DNA from: Polynucleobacter sp. 86C-FISCH
Lineage (GTDB): Bacteria > Pseudomonadota > Gammaproteobacteria > Burkholderiales > Burkholderiaceae
Length of the DNA stretch: 64,000 bases
Assembly: GCF_018882415.1 (NCBI RefSeq)
Contig: NZ_JACVOL010000001.1
Location: 1,403,531 to 1,467,530, forward strand
Direction of reading: 5' to 3'
Every line of letters starts with the position of its first letter. Position 1 is the stretch's first letter. This document shows, piece by piece, positions 18,894 to 29,377 of this stretch. Below the pieces are notes generated by a model that worked only from the letters and a program-made list of their open reading frames with translations, searched no databases and had not been told where the DNA came from. Position numbers and translations under genes: made by a program.

Positions 18894-20837
18894 ATGTCAG
18901 TTAGCAATCCTGAGTTTTCAGAATCATCCTTATTAAGGCCTGTGGAGATTTCTCGAGAGGATCATCCTCATAAGAAAGGAGCCTCCATATCCTTGATGTT
19001 TGCCGCAATCGGTGTTGTGTTCGGTGATATTGGTACAAGCCCTCTTTACGCCCTTAAGGAATGTTTTAGTCCTGAGCATGGGATACCGTTTTCACCAGAG
19101 GCTGTCTATGGTGTGATCTCGATGGTGTTCTGGGCTTTTGCGATTGTGGTTTCACTCAAGTATGTTCTGTTTGTGATGCGCGCAAACAATCATGGCGAGG
19201 GCGGAATTTTGGCTCTTATGGCGCTTGCGCTAAGAACGGCTCCTGCAAATTCAAAACGCTCACTGATCATCATCATGGCCGGGGTGTTTGGGGCCTGCAT
19301 GTTTTATGGCGATGCCATCATCACGCCTGCGATTTCAGTGCTCTCTGCTGTCGAAGGTCTAGAGGTGATCTCTCCTGATCTCACTCGATATGTCATACCA
19401 ATCACCATTTTTATTTTAGTCATCCTCTTTCTTATTCAGAAGACAGGGACTGATTTGGTTGGAAAACTTTTTGGCCCAATCATGATGCTCTGGTTCGTAA
19501 CCATTGGTTTGATGGGTTTGTATCAAGTCATTGAGAACCCAGCAATTTTTGCCGCAATTAATCCATTGTTTGCTATTCAGTTCTTGATAGACCACTCATT
19601 GCAAGGCTTTATTGTTTTGGGTGCAGTATTCCTGGTGCTGACTGGTGCTGAAGCTCTGTACGCTGATATGGGTCATTTTGGACTTAAGCCAATTCGTATG
19701 GGTTGGTTTTTTATTGTGATGCCTTGTTTGCTCTTGAATTACTTTGGCCAGGGTGCAATGTTTTTGAATAACCCAGAGACCATTACCAATCCATTCTTCT
19801 TGATGGTCCCAGAAGGTTTTGTATTTCCTTTGGTGCTTTTAGCGACCTCTGCAACTGTAATTGCTTCACAAGCTGTTATATCGGGCGCCTTTTCAATGAC
19901 CAGTCAGGCAATATTGCTGGGCTTTGTACCGCGCATGAAGATTCGCCATACATCCGACAGGGAAATTGGTCAGATCTATATGCCTCTTGTGAACTGGGTG
20001 TTGTTGATTCTGGTTATTGCAGTTGTTTTGGCGTTCAAAAAGTCTGAAAACTTAGCTGCTGCATACGGCATTGCAGTTACCACCACAATGATTATCACGA
20101 CCTTTTTGGCTGCGATTGTGATGCGGGTGGTGTGGCGTTGGAACACTCTTTTAGTCACTTTAGTAATTAGTGCATTCTTAATTGTTGATCTTGCTTTCTT
20201 AACAGCCAATCTTTTGAAAATTATGGAGGGTGGCTGGTTCCCATTATTGTTGGGTGCGGCTTGCTTCTTGTTATTAATGACTTGGTATCAAGGTCGTAAG
20301 ATTTTGCGTCATAACGCCATGAGTAATGGCATTGAATTAAAGAGCTTTATAGATGCATTGATGATGCATCCTCCGCATCGTGTAGAGGGCACAGCAGTTT
20401 TCTTAACAGCTCATGTGGATTACTTGCCTGTTTCATTCCTGCATAACCTTAAGCACAATCATGTGTTGCATGAACGAGTATTTTTCTTAAAGGTGAGTAT
20501 TTGGGATGTGCCATATGTAAAAGATAGTGAGCGCATTACTTTGAGAGATCTTGGTAATGGGATCTACGTGGTGCGCGCAGTTTATGGCTTTAATGAGACG
20601 CCAGATATGGGGCAGATTATTGAATTAATAGAGAAATCATCTGAGCTAAAGTTTGATTTAATGAACACATCATTCTTTTTATCGCGCGACACTATTGTTT
20701 CAACTTCTGTTCCTGGTATGGCTGTCTGGCGTGAGAAATTATTTTGCTGGATGTATCAAAATGCTGGCCGTCAGTCTGACTTCTTTAAGATTCCTGCAAA
20801 TCGTTTAGTTGAGTTAGGTGCAAAGGTCGAGATTTGA
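18894..20837 (+). CDS. kup: Low-affinity potassium transporter Kup
   Basis: Potassium/proton symporter of the KUP/HAK family, 647 residues. About twelve membrane helices lie in residues 30-480, followed by a cytoplasmic C-terminal domain. The family signature [15 protein letters not shown] appears at about residue 45, and [20 protein letters not shown] in the third helix region. A 56-base gap and some 100 bases of upstream non-coding sequence after the tRNA probably hold the promoter. The gene following it starts inside its stop codon. Length agrees with bacterial Kup. Confidence 0.95.
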   Translation: MSVSNPEFSESSLLRPVEISREDHPHKKGASISLMFAAIGVVFGDIGTSPLYALKECFSPEHGIPFSPEAVYGVISMVFWAFAIVVSLKYVLFVMRANNHGEGGILALMALALRTAPANSKRSLIIIMAGVFGACMFYGDAIITPAISVLSAVEGLEVISPDLTRYVIPITIFILVILFLIQKTGTDLVGKLFGPIMMLWFVTIGLMGLYQVIENPAIFAAINPLFAIQFLIDHSLQGFIVLGAVFLVLTGAEALYADMGHFGLKPIRMGWFFIVMPCLLLNYFGQGAMFLNNPETITNPFFLMVPEGFVFPLVLLATSATVIASQAVISGAFSMTSQAILLGFVPRMKIRHTSDREIGQIYMPLVNWVLLILVIAVVLAFKKSENLAAAYGIAVTTTMIITTFLAAIVMRVVWRWNTLLVTLVISAFLIVDLAFLTANLLKIMEGGWFPLLLGAACFLLLMTWYQGRKILRHNAMSNGIELKSFIDALMMHPPHRVEGTAVFLTAHVDYLPVSFLHNLKHNHVLHERVFFLKVSIWDVPYVKDSERITLRDLGNGIYVVRAVYGFNETPDMGQIIELIEKSSELKFDLMNTSFFLSRDTIVSTSVPGMAVWREKLFCWMYQNAGRQSDFFKIPANRLVELGAKVEI

Positions 20838-21343
20838 GAAAGAATCTTTTGCTCCAATCAAAGATATTTATTTCAATATTTTTGTTGTCTACTGCGTTGA
20901 GTGGCGTTGTATTAGCCACTCCTGCAGAAGAAGCTGAGCTCGAGCAGTTAGACAGAATTGAGCAAGAGCTGGAGCTTCAGCGTGAGTGGGCAAAGTATCG
21001 CTGGAATAAGGCTTCATCTGAGTGCTATCAAAACTACTGGGTTAACTCTTGTTTAAAGGATGCTCGAGCGTTATATCGAAAAGAGATTGACCCTATTCGC
21101 CAGCAAGAAGTAGCTTTGCATGAAGTCCAGCGTAAGCTTCGCGAAAGCCTCAAGAACCAAGAGGATATCAAGCGTGCTGCTGAGAGAGCATCAACAGAGA
21201 AAGCTGCTGAACGTGCTGCGAACCAAGCTGAATTCGAGCAGAAGCAAAAAGATGCTGCCGCTCGAGCTGCTGATTTAGAGCAACGTCGTAAAGATGCACC
21301 TAAGCGTGCGCAAGAAAATAAAGCGGGCACTCAGCTCGATTAA
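20834..21343 (+). CDS. Exported coiled-coil protein of unknown function
   Basis: A 169-residue protein starting at TTG, which overlaps the kup stop (TTGA). An N-terminal signal peptide (residues about 1-29, with cleavage probably after VLA) is followed by a long charged helical region. The centre [20 protein letters not shown], then [13 protein letters not shown], has two cysteines (Cys about 64 and 72) that could pair in the periplasm. From about residue 95 it is a low-complexity Glu/Lys/Arg/Ala coiled coil ending in [12 protein letters not shown] recall similar unnamed proteins in Burkholderiales but cannot give a function. The overlap suggests translational coupling to kup. Confidence 0.8.
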   Translation: MRKNLLLQSKIFISIFLLSTALSGVVLATPAEEAELEQLDRIEQELELQREWAKYRWNKASSECYQNYWVNSCLKDARALYRKEIDPIRQQEVALHEVQRKLRESLKNQEDIKRAAERASTEKAAERAANQAEFEQKQKDAAARAADLEQRRKDAPKRAQENKAGTQLD

Positions 21344-21376
21344 TGTTTTACTAATTTCAATTTCATTAGGCAACTC

Positions 21377-22741
21377 TTGGCTAAAGTCAAAACGGTTTAT
21401 ATCTGTCAGTCTTGTGGTGGCACCTCTGCCAAGTGGCAAGGTCAGTGCCCATCCTGTCAAGCATGGAACACCTTGGAAGAGGGGCTTCCGGAAACCACCT
21501 CTAATGCTCGATTCCAGGGGCTAGCGCAATCCTTACCAAGACAAAAGCTCTCTGCCATTACTGCGGAAGACTTGCCAAGATTTAGCACGGGTGTAGAGGA
21601 GTTCGATCGCGTGCTGGGTGGCGGATTAGTTCCGGGCGGCGTGGTGCTCTTGGGTGGCGATCCTGGTATCGGTAAGTCGACTTTGTTATTGCAAGCGCTT
21701 GCAGAGATGAGTGCTGCTGGTATGAATGTGCTCTATAGCAGCGGTGAAGAGTCGGCCGCTCAGATTGCATTGCGTGCAAAGCGCATTGCATTAGATGCCC
21801 CGCAGTTGGAGGTCTTAGCTGAAATTCAGTTGGAGAAACTGATTTCCATTATGGACACCGTGAAGCCACAAGTTTTGGTGGTGGATTCCATTCAGACTTT
21901 GTACTCTGAGGTTTTGAGTTCAGCTCCTGGTTCTGTTGCGCAAGTTCGTGAGTGTGCGGCGCAACTCACTCGAGCAGCAAAGTCTAGTGGTATTTGTGTA
22001 TTGATGGTGGGTCACGTGACTAAAGATGGTCATCTAGCTGGCCCTAGAGTTCTAGAACACATCGTTGACACCGTTTTGTATTTCGAAGGTGATACTCATT
22101 CCTCTTTCCGTTTGGTGCGCTCCATTAAGAACCGTTTTGGCGCCGTCAATGAGTTGGGCGTATTTGCCATGACAGAAAAAGGTTTGCGGGGTGTTACCAA
22201 TCCTTCGGCGATTTTCTTGTCACAGCACGAGCAAATGGTTCCTGGTGCTTGTGTGTTAGTGACGCAAGAAGGTAGTAGACCTTTATTGGTGGAGATCCAG
22301 GCTTTGGTGGATACGGCACATGTGCCCAATCCTCGCCGCTTAGCCGTTGGCTTGGAGCAGGCTCGTTTAGCCATGCTCTTGGCGGTATTGCATCGTCATG
22401 CAGGAGTTGCTTGCTTTGACCAAGACGTGTTTTTAAATGCGGTTGGTGGAGTTAAGATTTCTGAGCCTGCTGCTGACTTGGCGGTATTGCTTGCAATCCA
22501 ATCATCGATTCGTAATCGGGCATTGCCAAAAGAGTTGATTGTCTTTGGTGAGGTTGGTTTGGCGGGGGAGATTCGCCCATGTCCTCGTGGTCAGGAGCGT
22601 TTGAAAGAGGCTGCTAAGTTAGGCTTCACTGTAGCCATCATTCCAAAAGCCAATATGCCTAAGACAAAGATTCCAGGGCTTAAGGTAATTCCAGTTGAGC
22701 GAATTGATCAGGCAATCGCAGCAGCAGCAGAGTTGAGTTAA
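21377..22741 (+). CDS. radA: DNA repair ATPase RadA
   Basis: RecA-like helicase/branch-migration factor, 454 residues, starting at TTG 21377. The zinc finger C10-x2-C13-x10-C24-x2-C27 lies in YICQSCGGTSAKWQGQCPSC. It is followed by Walker A GGDPGIGKST, the RadA-specific KNRFG motif (SIKNRFGAVNELGVF), and a C-terminal Lon-protease-like domain without the protease residues. All parts are in place and the length is normal. It lies 33 bases after the coiled-coil gene. Confidence 0.95.
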   Translation: MAKVKTVYICQSCGGTSAKWQGQCPSCQAWNTLEEGLPETTSNARFQGLAQSLPRQKLSAITAEDLPRFSTGVEEFDRVLGGGLVPGGVVLLGGDPGIGKSTLLLQALAEMSAAGMNVLYSSGEESAAQIALRAKRIALDAPQLEVLAEIQLEKLISIMDTVKPQVLVVDSIQTLYSEVLSSAPGSVAQVRECAAQLTRAAKSSGICVLMVGHVTKDGHLAGPRVLEHIVDTVLYFEGDTHSSFRLVRSIKNRFGAVNELGVFAMTEKGLRGVTNPSAIFLSQHEQMVPGACVLVTQEGSRPLLVEIQALVDTAHVPNPRRLAVGLEQARLAMLLAVLHRHAGVACFDQDVFLNAVGGVKISEPAADLAVLLAIQSSIRNRALPKELIVFGEVGLAGEIRPCPRGQERLKEAAKLGFTVAIIPKANMPKTKIPGLKVIPVERIDQAIAAAAELS

Positions 22742-22751
22742 CTCTGCTGTC

Positions 22752-23648
22752 TTAACGCAAGTCTTCTGCTTGAATCAGTAAGACTTGCTCTTCCCCAGCA
22801 GATACCTCCATCCAGATTGCCGGAATTTGTGGGAAAGCCTTTTTAAAGTTCTCGTACTCATTGCCAATCTCAAGCAAGATGGCGCCACGCTCTGATAAAT
22901 AATCAGGTGCTTGAGCAAGAATGCGTCTAATGATGTCCATGCCATCATCACCACCAGCTAACGCAAGCTCTGGCTCAGCATGATATTCAGCTGGAAGCGC
23001 ATTCATAGAAGCTGCATTCACATAGGGCGGATTGCAAATAATGAGATCGAAGAGATTGTCTTCGTTGGGCTCAGGTAACGCATCCCACAAATCACCATTC
23101 AATAGCTCCACTTGGGAGCTCAGGCTATGGCGATCAACGTTACGCGCTGCAACTGAGAGTGCGGGCATGCTGATATCGCAGGCGCTCACATGTATATCTG
23201 GACAAGATAAAGCCAAGAGGATTGCGAGCGAGCCATTACCAGTGCAAAGGTCTAGCGCTTTGCCGTCAGCTGGTAACCAAGGCTCTAGTGAGCCATCGAC
23301 AATGAGCTCAGCAATCCAGGAGCGCGGCACTATGCTTTGCTCGTTACAAAAGAATGGGACACCCATGAGCCATGCTTCGCCTAGGATATAGGCCAATGGC
23401 TTGCGTGTAGAGATTCTGGTATCAGCAACAGTGGATGCATTTTTCTGTTGATCTCCAGTGATTGCATCGTCTAAATGATCAAGCGCCTCCGCTGGACTCA
23501 GATCAAGTTGTTTGCTCACAATCCACAAGGCTTCGCTTTGTGCATCGATAGCCCCATGGCCGTAATGCAATTTACCTGCTTCGAGTTTTTGTGCAATCTG
23601 ATTGATGCACTGGTTCACGGTAAGGCGTTGCTGAGACTCAGGGTCCAT
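22752..23648 (-). CDS. prmB: Ribosomal protein L3 N5-glutamine methyltransferase
   Basis: SAM-dependent methyltransferase of 298 residues. The SAM pocket is ALDLCTGNGSLAILLAL, and the glutamine-methylating motif NPPY is in LIICNPPYVNAASM. The N-terminal helical domain has the QRLTVNQCINQIAQKLEAG start. PrmB (ribosomal L3) and PrmC (release factors) are paralogues. The tract NEQSIVPRSWIAELI, with RSWIAELI where PrmC has RPETE, favours PrmB. It is the last gene of dapD-dapE-prmB. Confidence 0.9.
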   Translation of the reverse strand: MDPESQQRLTVNQCINQIAQKLEAGKLHYGHGAIDAQSEALWIVSKQLDLSPAEALDHLDDAITGDQQKNASTVADTRISTRKPLAYILGEAWLMGVPFFCNEQSIVPRSWIAELIVDGSLEPWLPADGKALDLCTGNGSLAILLALSCPDIHVSACDISMPALSVAARNVDRHSLSSQVELLNGDLWDALPEPNEDNLFDLIICNPPYVNAASMNALPAEYHAEPELALAGGDDGMDIIRRILAQAPDYLSERGAILLEIGNEYENFKKAFPQIPAIWMEVSAGEEQVLLIQAEDLR

Positions 23649-23692
23649 GATGGAGGGTTCTTTAGGAGAAAAAGGGGCGCACAGTTAAGCGA

Positions 23693-24844
23693 TCAAGCGA
23701 TAAGCTGTTCGAGTGTCTTGCGATAGATATTTTTGAGCGGTACTACGTCATCCACAATGACGCACTCATCGATCTTGTGGCTTGTAGCATTCAGAGGCCC
23801 AAATTCCACAACTTCTTTACAGATCTTGGCGATAAAACGACCATCACTTGTGCCGCCTGTAGTTGAAAGCTCTGTTTCCACATTGGTTTCTGCTTTGATG
23901 GCTTTGCGTAATGCGCCAGCCAAGTCGCCATCACCAGTAATGAATGGGCTACCACCTAATACCCAATCAATTTCAAACTCAAGACCTGCGTCTTTTAAGA
24001 TCTTCTCTAGGCGCTCACGTAATTGTTCTGGTTTGCTCTCTGTTGAGAAGCGGAAGTTAAAGTCGATAACGAGTTCGCCGGGGATGACGTTGTTTGCGCC
24101 AGTACCAGCATGTACATTCGAGATCTGAAAGCTAGTAGGTTGGAAATATTCATTACCTTTATCCCACTCGGTTTCCACTAATGCAGAAATTGCTGGTGCA
24201 GAAAGGTGAATAGGGTTTTTGCCCAAATGGGGATAAGCAATATGAGCCTGGATACCTTTTACCTTGAGCTTGCCTGAAAGGGAGCCACGACGACCATTTT
24301 TAATCATGTCGCCGAGTTGATTCACTGAAGTGGGTTCGCCAATTACGCAGTAGTCCAAACGTTGACCATGTTTTTGTAAACGTTCGCACATGATGACAGT
24401 GCCATCGTTGGCAGGGCCTTCTTCATCGCTGGTGATTAAGAAGGCGATAGAGCCTTGATGGTCAGGGTGCGAAATGACAAATTCCTCTGTAGCCACTACG
24501 AAACCAGCGAGAGAGGTTTTCATATCCGCTGCGCCACGCCCGTAGAGCATGCCGTCACGAATCGTTGGCGTAAATGGGTTGCTTGTCCACTTCTCTAGTG
24601 GACCTGTGGGCACTACATCAGTGTGACCAGCAAACATCAAGACTTTGCCTTGATCTCCACCTTTGCCTTTTTTGATCGCCCACAAATTCGTTACCTGAAA
24701 ATTTTCAGGACCACTCACCACGCTCTCAGTATGAAAGCCGATGGCTTGAAGACGCTGTGCAATTAAATCTTGGCAGCCACCATCAGCCGGTGTAACGGAG
24801 TGGCAGGCGATGAGAGCTTCGGTGAGCTCTAGTGTGGCGCTCAT
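23693..24844 (-). CDS. dapE: Succinyl-diaminopimelate desuccinylase
   Basis: Di-zinc deacylase of the lysine/meso-diaminopimelate pathway, 383 residues. Metal and catalytic motifs visible are [11 protein letters not shown] (His ligand and catalytic Asp), [14 protein letters not shown] (bridging Asp), [12 protein letters not shown] (catalytic Glu and ligand) and [11 protein letters not shown] (final His). The dimerisation domain is inserted in the middle. It sits 9 bases after the dapD stop, so the two successive pathway steps are co-transcribed, although the transaminase step between them is not in this window. Confidence 0.95.
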   Translation of the reverse strand: MSATLELTEALIACHSVTPADGGCQDLIAQRLQAIGFHTESVVSGPENFQVTNLWAIKKGKGGDQGKVLMFAGHTDVVPTGPLEKWTSNPFTPTIRDGMLYGRGAADMKTSLAGFVVATEEFVISHPDHQGSIAFLITSDEEGPANDGTVIMCERLQKHGQRLDYCVIGEPTSVNQLGDMIKNGRRGSLSGKLKVKGIQAHIAYPHLGKNPIHLSAPAISALVETEWDKGNEYFQPTSFQISNVHAGTGANNVIPGELVIDFNFRFSTESKPEQLRERLEKILKDAGLEFEIDWVLGGSPFITGDGDLAGALRKAIKAETNVETELSTTGGTSDGRFIAKICKEVVEFGPLNATSHKIDECVIVDDVVPLKNIYRKTLEQLIA

Positions 24845-24853
24845 AGATTCGGC

Positions 24854-25681
24854 TTAATCACGAAGTAATTCGTTGATGGCAGTCTTAGCTCGTGTCTGAG
24901 CATCAACCTTCTTCACGATGATGGCTGCATACAAGCTGTATTTGCCACATGCGGATGGGAGAGAGCCTGGAACTACGACTGAACCTGCTGGTACGCGACC
25001 GTAGTGCACTTCACCAGTTTCACGGTCATAGATCTTGGTACTTTGACCGATATAGACGCCCATGGATAAAACAGCGTTCTCTTCGATCACGACACCTTCA
25101 ACAACCTCGGAGCGGGCGCCGATAAAGCAGTTATCTTCAATAATCACTGGGCCGGCTTGAATTGGCTCAAGAACGCCGCCAATACCAACACCGCCAGAAA
25201 GGTGAACGTTTTTACCAATTTGAGCGCAAGAACCAACGGTCGCCCAGGTATCAACCATGGTGCCTTCACCTACATAAGCGCCAATATTGACGTAAGAGGG
25301 CATTAAAACGGCGTTTTTGCCAATAAATGAGCCGCGGCGGGCTACGGCAGGGGGTACCACTCGGAAGCCACCAGCAGCAAAGTCAGCTGCTGTGTAGTTT
25401 TCAAACTTGCTTGGAACCTTGTCATAGAACTGGGTAAAGCCGCCAGCACTCATAGGTTTGTTGTCTTCTAGGCGGAAAGAGAGCAAAACAGCCTTCTTAA
25501 CCCACTGGTTAACTTCCCATTTACCTACGTCACGGCGCTCAGCCACACGAATAGTGCCGGCATTTAGGCCTTCTAGGACCGCATTTACGGCATTACGGAC
25601 ATCCCCAGGGGCGCTATCTGGAGACAGGTTTGCGCGGTTTTCCCAGGCTTGTTCAATGATGTTTTGTGGTGATTGGCTCAT
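24854..25681 (-). CDS. dapD: Tetrahydrodipicolinate N-succinyltransferase
   Basis: Succinylates tetrahydrodipicolinate in the succinylase route to diaminopimelate, 275 residues. After an N-terminal helical domain, the left-handed beta-helix of hexapeptide repeats runs from about residue 110 to 230 ([20 protein letters not shown], then [20 protein letters not shown]). The substrate tract [17 protein letters not shown] is conserved. It is the first gene of a dapD-dapE-prmB operon that diverges from smc across a 174-base gap. Confidence 0.96.
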   Translation of the reverse strand: MSQSPQNIIEQAWENRANLSPDSAPGDVRNAVNAVLEGLNAGTIRVAERRDVGKWEVNQWVKKAVLLSFRLEDNKPMSAGGFTQFYDKVPSKFENYTAADFAAGGFRVVPPAVARRGSFIGKNAVLMPSYVNIGAYVGEGTMVDTWATVGSCAQIGKNVHLSGGVGIGGVLEPIQAGPVIIEDNCFIGARSEVVEGVVIEENAVLSMGVYIGQSTKIYDRETGEVHYGRVPAGSVVVPGSLPSACGKYSLYAAIIVKKVDAQTRAKTAINELLRD

Positions 25682-25855
25682 GCTTTTTAGTTAACTATCA
25701 GATTGTTAAGGGATTTTGTCCCTGAGGGTAGATTTATCATTATATAGATGGGGCAAAAACGCGTCTAAGCACCCTCAAGCTTGCTATCATCTTCCCACTT
25801 TAGCTTTAATTTTTACCCCTTTATTTGAACCTCTTTTTTCCCTGCAAAGTACGCC

Positions 25856-28800
25856 GTGCAACTGAAATCCATCAAACTTTCCGGCTTTAAGTCTTTCGTA
25901 GACCCAACCCATTTTGAAATGCCTGGCCAATTGATTGGCGTTGTGGGTCCTAACGGTTGCGGAAAGTCGAACATTATTGACGCCGTTCGCTGGGTTTTAG
26001 GCGAATCCCGCGCTAGCGAATTGCGTGGCGAATCCATGCAAGACGTTATTTTTAATGGTTCTGGATTACGTAAGCCATCTGGTCGTGCCAGTGTGGAACT
26101 CATTTTCGACAACACTGAAGGGCGCGCTCAAGGTCAGTGGAGCGCTTTTACAGAATTAGGTATCAAACGTGTTTTAACGCGCGATGGAAATTCGAGTTAT
26201 TACGTCAATAACCAAGTAGTGCGTCGTAAAGATATTCAAGATATTTTCTTGGGCACTGGTATGGGTCCAAGAGGTTACGCAATTATCGGTCAAGGCACCA
26301 TCAACCGCATTTTGGAAGCGAAGCCAGAAGAGTTGCGCGTGTTTTTGGAAGAAGCTGCTGGTGTTTCTAAATACAAAGAGCGTCGCAAAGAAACAGCATC
26401 CCGTTTAGAAGACACTGTAGAAAATTTAACTCGCGTTGAAGATATCTTGCGCGAGCTTGATCAACAACTCACTCGCTTGGAAAAACAAGCGACTGTTGCT
26501 GAGCGTCACGCCGAACTCTCTACGCAAATGAAATCACAGCAGCAGCTGTTGTGGTTTGTGCGTCAGACCGAGGCCGGTAAAGAGCAGGAGCGTCATGCTA
26601 ACGGTATCCGCGATACGCAAGTTGGTCTAGAAGAGCAGACCGCTAAGCTACGCCACGTCGAATCTGAGTTAGAGACAATGCGCACACAGCAGTACGCATT
26701 GCAAGATAAAGTTTCTCAAGCACAAGGCGATTTGTATCAAACCAATTCTGACGTGAGTCAGGTTGAGTCACAGATTCTGTATGTGCAAGAAGCGCGTCAA
26801 CGCTTGCAACAACAGACTCAAGATTTGCAGGCGCAACTGCAGCGTTGGACTGTGCAAGAGACTGATGCAGCTCAGGCTCAGCGCACTACTGAGCATGAGC
26901 TTTCTTTGGCTGCTGAAAAAGAGCAAACACTCTTGGCAGACTTAAATGGCTTGCAAGAGCAAATGCCAAGTCGTGAAGAGGCTTATCAAAATGCTTCACG
27001 CGAACTAAATAGCGCACGTGATGCATTGGCTTCAATTGAGCAACGCTTGGCAAGTTTGGGCGAACGCCTTCGCTCTATGTCTGCTCAGTCAGATGAATTG
27101 AAAGGGCGCGAGACTCGCCTTGTTGGGGAATTCGATGGCCTGCGTCGTCCGGATGCTGAAGCCTTGCAGATGGCGATTGATCGTCAAACAATGGCTGCTC
27201 GCAAAGTGGAAGAAGCTAAGCATCGCGCCGTTGAAACTCAACAACGCGTACCTGCTGCTGATGAAGCGCGTAACGCTGCCCAGCAAAAAATTCAGGAAGC
27301 AAATCAGGATTTAGCTCAAACCGAAGCTAAATTAACTGCATTAACTGCCTTGCAGGCTAGCGTACAGGCGCAAGGCAAGATTGGACCTTGGTTAGAAAGC
27401 AAGGGCCTCAAAGAAAGTAAGCGTCTTTGGCAAGAGCTCAAAGTTGAGAGTGGCTGGGAAGCTGCACTTGAGTCAGTATTGCGTGAGCGTTTAGCCGCAG
27501 TTACTGCAAAGAGTGTCCAAGAAACATTGGCCTTGGCCAATGATGCACCCCCAAGCCGTTTGGCAATTTTGCTCACGGAAGAAATTACTCCGGCGCATAC
27601 ATCCGCTCCCGCTGACTTCACGCCATTATTGAGTCGCGTGCAAAGTGCAGGTGCAGCAAGGCTCACTTCTGTGTTGCAAGAGTGGTTAGACAATATTTAT
27701 ATTGCTAGCAGCCTCGAAGATGCTTTGCATCGTCGCGAAAAACTACCTGCTGGTGGCGCGTTTGTTACTCAACAAGGCCATTTGGTTAGTCGTGTTGGTG
27801 TGCAGCTTTACGCAGCAGATTCTGAACAAGCCGGTATGTTGGCTCGTGCTCAAGAGATGGAGAGCCTCGAGAAACAATTGCGTGCGCAACAGTTGATGCA
27901 AAGCGAACTCAAAGGCGAATTAGATCAGTGTGTAGCGAACTATCAGGCAGCCCATCAAGCGGCTGAGCAAGCTCGTGAAAATGCTGAGCATGCCGTTCAA
28001 GAATCGCATGGCTTTGAAGTAGAAAGAATGCAGTTGACCCAGGCTGAAGAACAGTACAGCCAACGTGCGGCGCAGATTCAGGGTGAGTTAAGTGAATTGC
28101 GTCAGCAGATGGAGCAAGTAAGCCAGACTCAAGAGCAGTCTGCTGCCGAATTGCTCGAGTCAGAAGAGTCCAAGCAAGGTTTGCAAGAAGCTTTACAAGT
28201 AGCTCAAGAAAAATTAGAGCGCTCTACTGAAGAGCGTGATCGTTTGCGTGAATCGCTCCGTGCTGCTGAGATGGCTGCACAAGAGGCGGCATTTGCTACT
28301 CGTTCATTGCAACAGCGTATTGCTGATTTGCAACGTGATCAAAGTACCGCGCGTACACAGATCATGGAGATTCAAGATAAGCATGATGATGCCGCTCAAG
28401 AACTCGAAACCTTGAGCGATGAAGAGGCACAAGATAAATTGCAGGGCTTATTGCTAGCACGCAGCGCACGCGAAGCAGCTTTGGCAAATGCACGTACTGA
28501 GCAAGATGCTTTATTGCATCAATTGCGTGAGGCTGATGAGTCTCGCATGCAAGTAGAGCGTAGCCTACAACCTATGCGTGACAAAGTGGTTGATTTGCAA
28601 TTGCGTGAGCAGGCTGCACGATTGAACTTTGAACAATTTGCTACTTTATTGTCGGATGCTGAGGCTGATCTCACTGCGCTTGAAGCAAGCTTCAGTCCCG
28701 ATTTGAAAGTTGGCGCATTGCAAAGCGAAGTGAATCGCTTGAATACAGAGATTCAATCCCTAGGTCCAGTCAATATGGCTGCGCTAGATGAATTATCCAG

Positions 28801-29377
28801 TTCCCGTGAGCGTAAGCAGTTCTTGGATGCTCAATCTGCCGACTTGAATGAAGCGATGCAGACCTTGACAGATGCGATTGCCAAGATCGATGCAGAGACC
28901 CGTGATTTATTGCAAGGTACTTTTGATCAGGTGAATGCTCACTTTGGCAAACTGTTCCCCGAGTTATTTGGTGGTGGTCATGCAGAATTGGTGATGACTG
29001 GCGAAGAGATTCTGGATTCCGGTGTTCAAGTGATGGCACAGCCTCCTGGCAAGAAAAATAGCTCTATTTACCTCCTCTCTGGTGGCGAAAAGGCTTTGAC
29101 TGCAATTGCCTTGGTGTTCTCACTCTTCCTTTTGAATCCAGCTCCTTTCTGTTTGCTGGATGAGGTTGATGCGCCATTAGATGATGCAAATACCTTGCGT
29201 TATGCAAATCTAGTTGCCAAAATGTCAGATAAGACACAGTTTTTATTTATCTCACATAACAAGATCACTATGGAAATCGCTCATCAATTGATTGGTGTCA
29301 CGATGCAAGAGCAGGGCGTATCCCGCATTGTTGCTGTGGATATTTCTTCTGCGGTATCAATGGTAGAGGCTGCTTAA
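25856..29377 (+). CDS. smc: Chromosome segregation SMC ATPase
   Basis: Chromosome-condensing ATPase, 1173 residues, starting at GTG 25856. The N-terminal head has Walker A GPNGCGKSN (residues about 32-40). Two long coiled coils flank a hinge around residues 505-640, and the C-terminal head has signature LLSGGEKALTAIALVFS and Walker B FCLLDEVDAPLDDAN. The coiled coil is very rich in Gln, Glu and Ala. The partner genes scpA and scpB are not next door. It is followed directly by zipA and ligA, a grouping I know from other Burkholderiales. Confidence 0.96.
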   Translation: MQLKSIKLSGFKSFVDPTHFEMPGQLIGVVGPNGCGKSNIIDAVRWVLGESRASELRGESMQDVIFNGSGLRKPSGRASVELIFDNTEGRAQGQWSAFTELGIKRVLTRDGNSSYYVNNQVVRRKDIQDIFLGTGMGPRGYAIIGQGTINRILEAKPEELRVFLEEAAGVSKYKERRKETASRLEDTVENLTRVEDILRELDQQLTRLEKQATVAERHAELSTQMKSQQQLLWFVRQTEAGKEQERHANGIRDTQVGLEEQTAKLRHVESELETMRTQQYALQDKVSQAQGDLYQTNSDVSQVESQILYVQEARQRLQQQTQDLQAQLQRWTVQETDAAQAQRTTEHELSLAAEKEQTLLADLNGLQEQMPSREEAYQNASRELNSARDALASIEQRLASLGERLRSMSAQSDELKGRETRLVGEFDGLRRPDAEALQMAIDRQTMAARKVEEAKHRAVETQQRVPAADEARNAAQQKIQEANQDLAQTEAKLTALTALQASVQAQGKIGPWLESKGLKESKRLWQELKVESGWEAALESVLRERLAAVTAKSVQETLALANDAPPSRLAILLTEEITPAHTSAPADFTPLLSRVQSAGAARLTSVLQEWLDNIYIASSLEDALHRREKLPAGGAFVTQQGHLVSRVGVQLYAADSEQAGMLARAQEMESLEKQLRAQQLMQSELKGELDQCVANYQAAHQAAEQARENAEHAVQESHGFEVERMQLTQAEEQYSQRAAQIQGELSELRQQMEQVSQTQEQSAAELLESEESKQGLQEALQVAQEKLERSTEERDRLRESLRAAEMAAQEAAFATRSLQQRIADLQRDQSTARTQIMEIQDKHDDAAQELETLSDEEAQDKLQGLLLARSAREAALANARTEQDALLHQLREADESRMQVERSLQPMRDKVVDLQLREQAARLNFEQFATLLSDAEADLTALEASFSPDLKVGALQSEVNRLNTEIQSLGPVNMAALDELSSSRERKQFLDAQSADLNEAMQTLTDAIAKIDAETRDLLQGTFDQVNAHFGKLFPELFGGGHAELVMTGEEILDSGVQVMAQPPGKKNSSIYLLSGGEKALTAIALVFSLFLLNPAPFCLLDEVDAPLDDANTLRYANLVAKMSDKTQFLFISHNKITMEIAHQLIGVTMQEQGVSRIVAVDISSAVSMVEAA

